A stretch of DNA of 26,535 nucleotides, taken from the NCBI RefSeq assembly GCF_041601295.1, contig NZ_JBFIII010000037.1, forward strand, positions 1 through 26,535, in the 5' to 3' direction. A program made the position numbers and the translations under genes. The notes below the pieces were generated by a model. The model did not search any database. It was not told the DNA's origin and saw only the letters and a program-made list of their open reading frames with translations. Within the stretch, counting starts at the first letter, position 1; each line of letters begins with the position of its first letter. Of this stretch, positions 10,947 to 17,528 are shown piece after piece. Origin of the DNA: Immundisolibacter sp. Its GTDB lineage: Bacteria > Pseudomonadota > Gammaproteobacteria > Immundisolibacterales > Immundisolibacteraceae.

Positions 10947-10952
10947 TCCGCT

Positions 10953-11522
10953 TTGGACCTGCGCTTTTTGCGTTCTTTTTTTGCCAATCCCATGCGCATG
11001 GGCGCCGCCTTTCCCAGTGGGCCGCTGCTGGCGGGCCAGATTACCGACCCCATCGACTTTGCCCGTGCCCGGGTGATCGTGGAACTCGGTCCCGGCACCG
11101 GCGCGTTCACCCGTATGTTGGAGCAGCGCGCTCACCCGGCGTGTCGAGTGCTGGCGCTGGAACTGGACCCTGACCTCGCGGTTTATGTCGCGGCGCGCTA
11201 TCCGCGGGTGGAAGTGATCAACGCCGGCGCGCAGAACCTGGGTGAAGTGCTGGCCGAACGCGGTCTGGGCCAGGTCGATGCGGTGGTGTCCGGCCTGCCG
11301 TTTGCCAACTTCAGTGCTCACCAGCAGACATCGGTGGTCGATGCCGTGCTCGCCGCGTTGCGCCCCGGAGGGGCGTTTGTGTCGTACAGCTTTGTGCATG
11401 CGCAGATGCTGCCCACCAGCTGGCGTTTTCGGCGCAACCTGAAACGGATTTTCGGGCGCCTGGATATCTATCCGGTGCTGTTCAACGCGCCGCCGGCGCT
11501 GGTGTACAGCTGCGTGGCATAG
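10953..11522 (+). CDS. Class I SAM-dependent methyltransferase, phospholipid N-methyltransferase/KsgA-like
   Basis: This is a 189-residue cytosolic enzyme. After an N-terminal helix (LDLRFLRSFFANPMRMGAAF) come motif I VIVELGPGTGAFTRML (SAM binding), an acidic end of strand 2 (VLALELDPDLA), and the motif IV-like stretch VVSGLPFANFS, then LRPGGAFVSYSF. This pattern fits the COG3963-type phospholipid N-methyltransferases that methylate phosphatidylethanolamine toward phosphatidylcholine, and is related to the rRNA dimethylase KsgA. The short length and SGLP rather than NLPY in motif IV favour the lipid enzyme. The TTG start is set by the ribosome binding site 10938-10946; an in-frame ATG at 10992 is the alternative. 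It is divergent from metH, which feeds SAM synthesis. No second pmtA or cls gene is nearby. Confidence 0.72.
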   Translation: MDLRFLRSFFANPMRMGAAFPSGPLLAGQITDPIDFARARVIVELGPGTGAFTRMLEQRAHPACRVLALELDPDLAVYVAARYPRVEVINAGAQNLGEVLAERGLGQVDAVVSGLPFANFSAHQQTSVVDAVLAALRPGGAFVSYSFVHAQMLPTSWRFRRNLKRIFGRLDIYPVLFNAPPALVYSCVA

Positions 11523-11637
11523 TCGGCTCCTTGACGGGAGCGTCTGGCCGCGATCGGGTTCTGACGGGTCGCCTGACCGGCGCGAATCCTGGTCGCGTCA
11601 TTGAGGACGCTTGATCTTGGGCCGGTCTTGCGGCACT

Positions 11638-11651
11638 TTAACGGGCGTTAA
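11638..11651. promoter_or_regulatory. Palindrome TTAACG-N2-CGTTAA upstream of dioxygenase genes
   Basis: A perfect 6+2+6 inverted repeat lies 110 bases before the start codon of the dioxygenase alpha subunit, in the 239-base gap after the methyltransferase gene. The size and place suit an operator for a dimeric regulator. No regulator gene is in the neighbourhood and no confident -35/-10 pair was found around it. Confidence 0.35.
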
Positions 11652-11761
11652 GGCTGCGCAATGGGTCTGGGTTCGCGCCCCGCAGCCGGTATTGGGAAGA
11701 CCCCAGGCGAGCCGGGCGTTTGCAATGCGCCGGGCACCACACGTTCATGGAGGAACGACGC

Positions 11762-13078
11762 ATGAAAATCGACGACCTGAGCGGTTATCCCGCCAGTCTG
11801 GTCAATCCCGAAACGGGCCTCGTCAGTCGGCGCGTCTTCACCGATCCCGATATTCACCACCTTGAGCTGACGCGCGTGTTCGCCCGCAGCTGGCTGTTCG
11901 TTGGCCACGAATCCGAGGTGTTACGCGTCGGTGATTACGTCAGCCGGGTGATGGGTGACGATCCGGTCATCCTGGCACGTGGTCAGGACGGCAAGCTGCG
12001 GGTATTCCTGAATGCATGCACGCACCGTGGCGCGCTGCTGTGCCGGGGCGACAGCGGCAACTCCAGCGGCTACGTGTGCCCGTACCACGGCTGGAGTTTC
12101 GACAACACCGGCCTGCTCAGTGCCATGGCTGATACCCCCGAGGCCTACAAGGGTCGCGTGGACCTGGGTACCTTCAACCTGGTGCAGGCGCGGGTGGGCG
12201 TGCATGCCGGGCTGATTTTCGCCACGTTCAACGATCAGGCGCCCAGTCTGGACGAGTACCTGGGTGACGCCCGCTGGTACATCGACATGCTGTTCGCCCG
12301 TACGCCGGGTGGCGCGCAGGCCTTGGGTGCGCCGGTGCGCTGGATAGCGCAAAAGAACTGGAAGTACGGCGCTGTCAACTTCGGCGCTGACGGGCCACAC
12401 GCGTTGAAGACGCACGGTCCAATCACGCGCAAGATCGCCGCCGGCATGCCGCTGGAAGTACTGCGGGACCTGGCCATCGAGGGTCCGGCAATCCGTGCCG
12501 GCAATGGGCATGGCTGCATTTTTGTGGACCTGCCACCGGGCATGCCGCCGTGGATAGGGTTTCACCCGGACATGGTCAAGCTTTACGAGAAAACGCTGAA
12601 TCCCGGACAGTTGAAGCTCAAGTCGAACATGTTCAACAAGGTGATGACTATTTTCCCAAACCTGTCATGGGTGCATTTCCCGATTTTCTTCTCGCCTGAC
12701 CAGATGCCGGTCAATTTCTTCAACGTGCGGGTCTGGCAGCCGACCGGGCCGGATCGGACCGAAATATGGAACTGGTTCTTCGCCGATCGGGAGGCCCCTG
12801 ACGAATATAAACAGGCCAGCCTGCAGGCCGGCATTCGCACCTTTACCGCCGCCGACACCTTCGATCAGGACGATGCCGAGGCCTGGGCGGCCATCGATGC
12901 CGGCAGCCGCGGCACCATTGGCCGCGACCGCATGAGCAGCTTCCAGATGGTGCTGGCCTCGCACGACGAACGCATTGCGGACTTCCCTGGACCGGGTGAG
13001 GCCTATCGTTCGACTTACTCGGAAATGTCCGAGTTCGGCATATTGCTGCGCTGGCGCGAGTTGATGGCGGCAGGCTGA
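11762..13078 (+). CDS. Rieske non-heme iron ring-hydroxylating dioxygenase, alpha subunit
   Basis: This 438-residue protein is the catalytic subunit. The Rieske [2Fe-2S] motif is Cys86-x-His88, 17 residues, Cys106-x2-His109 (CTHRGALLC and VCPYHGWSF). The mononuclear iron site is Asn206, Asp210, His213 and His218 in NFGADGPHALKTH, with the third ligand Asp in TFDQDDAEAW near 370. Such enzymes insert O2 into an aromatic ring to give a cis-dihydrodiol, or hydroxylate side chains. The substrate cannot be read from sequence. In most family members a Tyr or other bulky residue stands before the first iron His; here it is Pro212. GGAGGA at 11749-11754 fixes the ATG at 11762. The beta subunit follows after 4 bases, but no ferredoxin or reductase gene is in the window. 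Confidence 0.92.
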   Translation: MKIDDLSGYPASLVNPETGLVSRRVFTDPDIHHLELTRVFARSWLFVGHESEVLRVGDYVSRVMGDDPVILARGQDGKLRVFLNACTHRGALLCRGDSGNSSGYVCPYHGWSFDNTGLLSAMADTPEAYKGRVDLGTFNLVQARVGVHAGLIFATFNDQAPSLDEYLGDARWYIDMLFARTPGGAQALGAPVRWIAQKNWKYGAVNFGADGPHALKTHGPITRKIAAGMPLEVLRDLAIEGPAIRAGNGHGCIFVDLPPGMPPWIGFHPDMVKLYEKTLNPGQLKLKSNMFNKVMTIFPNLSWVHFPIFFSPDQMPVNFFNVRVWQPTGPDRTEIWNWFFADREAPDEYKQASLQAGIRTFTAADTFDQDDAEAWAAIDAGSRGTIGRDRMSSFQMVLASHDERIADFPGPGEAYRSTYSEMSEFGILLRWRELMAAG

Positions 13079-13082
13079 GAAC

Positions 13083-13610
13083 ATGGCAATGGAAAACACC
13101 CAGCAACAAGTTGACGACGCGACCTATCGCCGCATCCTGAATTTTCTGTACGACGAGGCCGAGCTGTTCGACCAGCACGCCTACGGCCGCTGGCTGGAGC
13201 GGGTCACGCCGGATATCCGCTACCGTATGCCGGGCCGCGGCTTTCACGAGGGTCAGGCACCCGAGACGCAGTTCGTGAACGGCTATTACGATGACGACTA
13301 CACCACGCTGGCCGTGCGTATCGACCTGTGGTCGCGGCCGTCCAGCACCACCGCCGAGAACCCGCAAACCATCACCCGCCACTTCGTGACCAATATCCGC
13401 GCTTACGACGGCGCGCAGCCGGGCACGTTTCGGGTCACCAGCCACGTGCTGGTGTTCCGGGTGCGGCCGACACAGAAGCAGCCGTATTTTTTCTCGGGCC
13501 GGCGCGAGGACCAGCTTCGCGAGGTGGATGGCGAGCTGCGCCTGGCGGCGCGGGACATCCTGATGGACGAGGTCGTTTTAATGAGCCCGAATCTGAGCTT
13601 TCTTGTTTAA
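13083..13610 (+). CDS. Ring-hydroxylating dioxygenase, beta subunit
   Basis: This 175-residue protein belongs to the small (beta) subunits that complete the alpha3beta3 dioxygenase. It has the NTF2-like fold pattern: an N-terminal helix (YRRILNFLYDEAELFDQHAYGRW written in part as FLYDEAELFDQHAYGRW), then WLERVTPDIRYRMP, the stretch ITRHFVTNIRA, VTSHVLVFRVR and the C-terminal LRLAARDILMDE. These match the beta-subunit order Y-x-W, R-H-x-V-x-N, and the final R-x-I/V strand. The gene begins 4 bases after the alpha stop, so the pair is translationally linked. A second ATG at 13089 is possible. Beta subunits mostly give structure and sometimes affect substrate range. Confidence 0.92.
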   Translation: MAMENTQQQVDDATYRRILNFLYDEAELFDQHAYGRWLERVTPDIRYRMPGRGFHEGQAPETQFVNGYYDDDYTTLAVRIDLWSRPSSTTAENPQTITRHFVTNIRAYDGAQPGTFRVTSHVLVFRVRPTQKQPYFFSGRREDQLREVDGELRLAARDILMDEVVLMSPNLSFLV

Positions 13611-13627
13611 TTGATTGTTTTAAATAA

Positions 13628-13641
13628 TCAAGAATTCTTGA
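13628..13641. repeat. 14-bp perfect palindrome TCAAGAATTCTTGA at convergent gene ends
   Basis: The palindrome includes the TGA of the truncated hemoglobin gene and lies 17 bases beyond the stop of the dioxygenase beta gene. Just before it, TTGATT and AATCAA (13612-13630 region) can form another AT-rich hairpin. Together they lie where the two converging transcripts end and could help termination, but no clear T-run follows. Confidence 0.4.
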
Positions 13642-14005
13642 GCGCATCGGCGACACGGCCGAAGGCCGGTTCCAGCATTTGCCGGTACTTGTCGTCGATG
13701 CCCACGTCGATCATCGCCTGACCCATGCACTTCATCCATTGCTGGGTGGCGGCCTCGTCGATCTGAAACGGTTTGTGCGCCTTGGCGATGCACGGGCTGC
13801 CGCGCTTCTGGATGAACAGCGCGGGTCCGCCCAGCCAGCCGGACAGGTATTCGAACAATGACTGACGCATGGGGCTCAGGTCGGCCTTGTGCATGGCGCG
13901 GATGGTGGCCACCTCGGAATCGCTGTCCATCAGGTCGTAGAAGCGGTCGACCAGGGCACGCACCGTGGGCTCGCCACCGAGCCAGTCGTACATGGTGTCA
14001 CTCAC
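13628..14005 (-). CDS. Group II truncated hemoglobin
   Basis: This 125-residue heme protein matches group II (TrHbO-like) globins: YDWLGGEPTVRALVDRFYDLM at the start (written here as YDWLGGEPTVRALV and DRFYDLM, with Tyr of helix B), the LFEYLSGWLGGP turn, then AHKPFQID and QWMKCMGQAM, with the proximal His in the AHKPF segment and Trp of helix G in QWM. Group II globins bind O2 and NO and are linked to nitrosative stress defence or oxygen supply. The start is GTG at 14005; ATG at 13993 (MYDWLGG) is equally credible. The promoter carries an FNR/DNR-type site at class II distance, which supports a role at low oxygen or under NO. Confidence 0.9.
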   Translation of the reverse strand: MSDTMYDWLGGEPTVRALVDRFYDLMDSDSEVATIRAMHKADLSPMRQSLFEYLSGWLGGPALFIQKRGSPCIAKAHKPFQIDEAATQQWMKCMGQAMIDVGIDDKYRQMLEPAFGRVADALKNS

Positions 14006-14044
14006 GGCGGGAACCTCGGCTAGCTGCGGAAATATCGTTCCAGA

Positions 14045-14050
14045 ACTATG
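14045..14050 (-). promoter_or_regulatory. Putative -10 element of truncated hemoglobin gene (CATAGT)
   Basis: On the minus strand CATAGT matches four of six positions of the -10 consensus. It occupies exactly -12 to -7 if the FNR-like site at 14073-14086 is centred at -41.5. This predicts a transcript start near 14038, about 33 bases before the GTG start. Confidence 0.4.
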
Positions 14051-14072
14051 CCAATGGCAGCGTCGAGCCAGG

Positions 14073-14086
14073 TTGACTCACGTCAA
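14073..14086 (-). promoter_or_regulatory. FNR/DNR/FixK-type binding site, TTGAC-N4-GTCAA
   Basis: This is a perfect 5+4+5 inverted repeat with the TTGA....TCAA core used by the CRP/FNR family (FNR, DNR, FixK). Its centre at 14079.5 lies about 74 bases before the truncated hemoglobin start, and a -10-like hexamer sits at the spacing used in class II activated promoters. It lies between meaB and the hemoglobin gene, and only the hemoglobin gene starts beside it. The regulator is not encoded in the window. Confidence 0.6.
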
Positions 14087-14099
14087 TGCCGGGCCGGGT

Positions 14100-15083
14100 T
14101 CATTCGCCTGGGCGGTACAGCGCTCGCAATTGCCGACAGGCAACGGTGGGGCTCAGGTCGCCACGGCTCACGGCGTCGCTGATCCTGGGCAGCGCATCGG
14201 CCACCGCCGGATGCCGACGAAAATCCTGTCGCAGCTGCTCGTTGACCAATGCCCACAGCCAGTCGACGGCCTGACGGGCGCGCTTGGCGGGCAGATCACC
14301 GCCATCGGTAATCGCCGCACGGTGGCGCATGACCGTATCCCACACCGCAGTCAGTCCCTGCTGGTGCAAGGCGCTGCACGTCAGCACGGGCGGTGACCAG
14401 TGCCCTGAGACCGGCCGCAACAGGTGCAAGGCCAGCTCGAACTGACTCTTGGCCAGTGCCGCGGCCGTTGGGCTGATGTCGGCTTTGTTGACGACGACCA
14501 GATCGGCAAGTTCGACCACACCCTTCTTGAGTGCCTGTAACTCATCGCCCGCATTGGGCAGTTGCAGCAGCAGGAAGCAGTCGACCATGCCGGCGACCGC
14601 CGTTTCGGATTGCCCGACGCCGACGGTTTCGACGATGACCACGTCGTAACCGGCCGCCTCGCACAGCAGCAGGCTCTCGCGGGTGCGGCTGGCCACGCCG
14701 CCCAGATTGCCGCCGCTGGGCGAGGGCCGGATAAACGCCGCCAGCTCCCGCGACAGCAGCTCCATCCGCGTCTTGTCCCCCATGATGGAGCCGCCGGTGC
14801 GCTGGCTGGACGGATCCACCGCCAGCACGGCCAGGCGCTGCCCGAGACTGAGCAGGTATAGGCCCAGTGCCTCGATGAAGGTGGACTTGCCCACACCCGG
14901 CGCGCCACTGATGCCCAGGCGAATCGCCTGGCCAGTGTGCGGCATCAGCGTTGTCAGTAAGGCTTCCGCGCGGGGCCGGTCATGCGGATGCGTGGATTCG
15001 ACCAGCGTGATGGCCTGAGCCAGCGCGCGCCGCTCGCCGGCCTGGACACCCGCTGCCAGGGCTGTGACGTCCGAGTCGTTCAA
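14100..15083 (-). CDS. meaB: Methylmalonyl-CoA mutase-associated GTPase MeaB (ArgK)
   Basis: This 327-residue G3E-family P-loop GTPase has Walker A GAPGVGKST at residues 60-68, the switch stretch DPSSQRTGGSIMGDKTRM, the VETVGVGQSE motif with its catalytic Glu, and VVNKAD for guanine recognition. MeaB binds methylmalonyl-CoA mutase, gates cobalamin loading by the adenosyltransferase and protects the enzyme from oxidative inactivation. It was earlier named ArgK and described as a transport ATPase. Its ATG overlaps the mutase stop codon by 4 bases, so the two are translationally coupled and likely made in fixed ratio. The C-terminal dimerisation part is present (RRHPAVADALPRISD). Confidence 0.95.
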   Translation of the reverse strand: MNDSDVTALAAGVQAGERRALAQAITLVESTHPHDRPRAEALLTTLMPHTGQAIRLGISGAPGVGKSTFIEALGLYLLSLGQRLAVLAVDPSSQRTGGSIMGDKTRMELLSRELAAFIRPSPSGGNLGGVASRTRESLLLCEAAGYDVVIVETVGVGQSETAVAGMVDCFLLLQLPNAGDELQALKKGVVELADLVVVNKADISPTAAALAKSQFELALHLLRPVSGHWSPPVLTCSALHQQGLTAVWDTVMRHRAAITDGGDLPAKRARQAVDWLWALVNEQLRQDFRRHPAVADALPRISDAVSRGDLSPTVACRQLRALYRPGE

Positions 15084-17245
15084 GGGCTGGCTTGCGCCGG
15101 ACGGGCAGCGCGGATGGCGGTCAGTACGTCACGCGCGGCCTTGGGGATGACGGTTCCGGGGCCAAAGATGCCGGCCACGCCGGCCGCGCGCAGAAAGTCG
15201 TAATCCTGCGGCGGGATGACGCCACCGACCACCACCAGAATGTCATCCGCGCCTTCGGCTTTCAGTGCCTTGATGATCTGCGGCACGAGTGTTTTGTGGC
15301 CGGCGGCCAGACTCGATATGCCGACCACGTGCACGTCGTTTTCCACTGCCTGGCGGGCGGCTTCCTGCGGGGTCTGGAACAGCGGGCCGATGTCGACGTC
15401 GAAGCCCAGATCCGCAAAGGCGGTGGCGATGACCTTGGCGCCGCGGTCGTGGCCGTCCTGGCCGAGCTTGGCCACCATGATGCGCGGGCGGCGGCCGTAG
15501 TCACGCTCGAAGGCCTCGATGTCGCCGCGCAGTTCGTCCCAGCCGCTGTCGCCGGCATACGCCGCCCCGTATACGCCGGATACCGACTGCGACTGTGCGC
15601 GGTGGCGGCCGTAGACCTGTTCCAGGGCGTCGCTGATCTCGCCGACCGTGGCCCGGGCACGCGTGGCGGTGACGGCCAGTGCCAGCAGATTGCCGCTGCC
15701 GCTGCGGGCGGCCTCGGTGAGTGCGGCCAGCGCCTGTTGCGCGGCATTTTCGTCGCGGCTGGCACGCAGCGTCTTCAGACGGGCCACCTGCCCGTCGCGG
15801 ACCTTGGCGTTGTCCACTTCCAGCGTGTCGACGCTGTCCTCGGTGGCCAGGCGGTACTTGTTGACGCCGACGATGGTGTCCTCGCCGCGGTCGATGCGCG
15901 CCTGCTTGGCGGCCGAGCATTCCTCGATGCGCAGCTTGGGCATGCCGGTTTCGATGGCCTTGGTCATGCCGCCGAGCGCCTCGACCTCCTCGATGATCTG
16001 CCAGGCCTGGTCGGCCAGGTCCTGGGTGAGCTTCTCCATCAGGTAGGAGCCGCCCCAAGGGTCGATGACGCTGGTGATGTGCGTTTCTTCCTGGATCACC
16101 AGCTGGGTGTTGCGGGCGATGCGCGCCGAGAACTCGGTCGGCAGGGCGATGGCCTCGTCCAGCGCGTTGGTGTGCAGGCTTTGCGTGCCGCCGAACACCG
16201 CCGCCATGGCCTCGATGGTGGTGCGGATGACGTTGTTGTAAGGATCCTGCTCGGTCAGCGACCAGCCGGAAGTCTGGCAGTGCGTGCGCAGCATCAGCGA
16301 GCGCGGATCCTGGGCGCCGAACGTTTTCATGATCCGCCACCACAGCAGGCGCGCCGCGCGCAGCTTGGCGATCTCCAGATAAAAATTCATGCCGATGGCA
16401 AAGAAAAACGACAGCCGCGGCGCAAAGGCGTCGATGTCCAGCCCGCTGCCCTGCGCGGCGCGCACGTACTCCATGCCGTCGGCCAGGGTGAAGGCCAGCT
16501 CCAGCGCCTGCGTGGCCCCGGCTTCCTGGATGTGGTACCCCGAGATCGAAATGGAATTGAACTTGGGCATGTGCTGCGCGGTGTAGCCGATGATGTCGCC
16601 GACGATGCGCATGGACGGTTCGGGCGGGTAAATGTAGGTGTTGCGGACCATGAACTCCTTGAGGATGTCATTCTGGATGGTCCCGGAAAGCTGGTCCTGG
16701 CCGACGCCCTGGTCCTCGGCGGCCACGATGTAGCCGGCCAGCACCGGCAGCACCGCGCCATTCATGGTCATCGACACCGAGACGGTGTCCAGCGGAATGC
16801 CGTCGAACAGGACCTTCATGTCCTCGACCGAATCGATGGCTACGCCGGCCTTGCCGACGTCACCCTCGACGCGCGGGTGGTCGGAGTCGTAGCCACGGTG
16901 GGTGGCCAGATCGAAGGCCACCGACACGCCCTGGCCGCCGGCTGCCAGCGCCGTGCGGTAGAAGGCGTTGCTTTCCTCGGCCGTCGAGAAGCCGGCGTAC
17001 TGACGGATGGTCCACGGCCGTCCGGCGTACATGGTGGCCTGTGGCCCGCGCAGAAAGGGCTCGAAGCCGGGCAGGGTGTCGGCGAACTCAAGTCCCGCTA
17101 GATCAGCCGCCGTATACAGCGGCTTGACCGCCAGACCGTCGGGCGTTTGCCAGGTCAGATGGTCCAGCGGCTTGCCGCGTAGCGTCTTTTCGGCTGCCGC
17201 TTGCCATTGCTGCAGGGATACAGGCGGAAGTTTCGGGTAGGGCAT
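15080..17245 (-). CDS. scpA: Methylmalonyl-CoA mutase, single-chain
   Basis: This 721-residue adenosylcobalamin enzyme interconverts (R)-methylmalonyl-CoA and succinyl-CoA. The N-terminal barrel has WTIRQYAGFSTAEESNAFYR (residues about 77-96), with the Tyr that marks methylmalonyl-CoA mutases, then RTHCQTSGWSLTEQDPYNN and FGGTQSLHTNALDEA. The C-terminal cobalamin domain has KLGQDGHDRGAKVIA, whose Asp-x-His-x-x-Gly supplies the cobalt ligand, followed by GISSLAAGH. Both domains in one chain argue against isobutyryl- or hydroxyisobutyryl-CoA mutase, which are split. AAGGA five bases before the ATG at 17245 favours this start over an ATG at 17275. meaB follows with a 4-base overlap. No epimerase or propionyl-CoA carboxylase gene is in the window. 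Confidence 0.95.
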   Translation of the reverse strand: MPYPKLPPVSLQQWQAAAEKTLRGKPLDHLTWQTPDGLAVKPLYTAADLAGLEFADTLPGFEPFLRGPQATMYAGRPWTIRQYAGFSTAEESNAFYRTALAAGGQGVSVAFDLATHRGYDSDHPRVEGDVGKAGVAIDSVEDMKVLFDGIPLDTVSVSMTMNGAVLPVLAGYIVAAEDQGVGQDQLSGTIQNDILKEFMVRNTYIYPPEPSMRIVGDIIGYTAQHMPKFNSISISGYHIQEAGATQALELAFTLADGMEYVRAAQGSGLDIDAFAPRLSFFFAIGMNFYLEIAKLRAARLLWWRIMKTFGAQDPRSLMLRTHCQTSGWSLTEQDPYNNVIRTTIEAMAAVFGGTQSLHTNALDEAIALPTEFSARIARNTQLVIQEETHITSVIDPWGGSYLMEKLTQDLADQAWQIIEEVEALGGMTKAIETGMPKLRIEECSAAKQARIDRGEDTIVGVNKYRLATEDSVDTLEVDNAKVRDGQVARLKTLRASRDENAAQQALAALTEAARSGSGNLLALAVTATRARATVGEISDALEQVYGRHRAQSQSVSGVYGAAYAGDSGWDELRGDIEAFERDYGRRPRIMVAKLGQDGHDRGAKVIATAFADLGFDVDIGPLFQTPQEAARQAVENDVHVVGISSLAAGHKTLVPQIIKALKAEGADDILVVVGGVIPPQDYDFLRAAGVAGIFGPGTVIPKAARDVLTAIRAARPAQASP

Positions 17246-17284
17246 GACGGTCCTTGATAGAGCAGGCCGGGACATAGTCTTGGC

Positions 17285-17290
17285 ATTTTA
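17285..17290 (-). promoter_or_regulatory. Putative -10 element of the mutase-meaB operon (TAAAAT)
   Basis: On the minus strand TAAAAT matches five of six consensus positions and lies 39 bases before the ATG at 17245. The -35 region is poor. A transcript starting near 17278 would leave almost no leader for the alternative ATG at 17275, which fits the choice of the later start. Confidence 0.35.
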
Positions 17291-17392
17291 GCGGTTAGCC
17301 CCAATTGGTGAGTCGCGCCTGAAACTGGCCCGCACCAGACTCGTTACGAAGCGAGTAGCCGGCGGCGATTTTCCGACCTGCTTCGGGGGGGG

Positions 17393-17421
17393 TTCAAATT
17401 TCCCGTTCAGTGACCTATGCT
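17393..17421 (+). promoter_or_regulatory. Putative sigma-70 promoter of the DUF1329 gene
   Basis: TTCAAA (17393-17398) and TATGCT (17416-17421) are separated by 17 bases, each matching the -35 and -10 consensus at four of six positions. The ATG of the DUF1329 gene is 108 bases downstream of the -10. It lies in the 283-base divergent region shared with the mutase operon. Confidence 0.35.
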
Positions 17422-17528
17422 CGCCCAAGCCGATGTGACGTATCGGTCGCCTGGTCCGTGTTTTTGCGGGTCGGTCCGGGAAGCGCCATTTAGATTTTCG
17501 AATTTCTTGGCTGCGAGGGGGCGAAACT

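Larger units (their letters stand above)
10591..10952. other. Divergent intergenic region between metH and methyltransferase gene
   Basis: These 362 GC-rich bases carry no gene I can support. They hold a metH -10-like hexamer (10620-10625), a small hairpin GCCGC-CTCA-GCGGC (10864-10877) and a larger imperfect stem-loop (10872-10899), plus the strong ribosome binding site of the methyltransferase gene at its right end. I looked for a cobalamin or S-adenosylhomocysteine riboswitch in front of metH and did not find the conserved core of either. Confidence 0.5.

Noticed and set aside
10591..10952. Possible cobalamin or S-adenosylhomocysteine riboswitch in front of metH
   Set aside because: Pieces such as GCCACTGG and a GGAGC-CGCTGC-like string occur, but in the wrong order or on the wrong strand, and the best -10 hexamer leaves too short a leader.
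13612..13634. TTGAT...ATCAA pair near the end of the dioxygenase beta gene, resembling an FNR site
   Set aside because: The half-sites are 11 bases apart instead of 4, and the place is between the ends of two convergent genes.
15092..17101. A 669-codon open frame antisense to methylmalonyl-CoA mutase
   Set aside because: Mirror frame of a high-GC gene whose sense product carries all family motifs; no domain in the antisense product.
17380..17415. tRNA T-arm-like GGTTCAAAT string before the DUF1329 gene
   Set aside because: No matching acceptor stem, anticodon arm or D-arm could be paired at normal distances; it fits better as part of a promoter.
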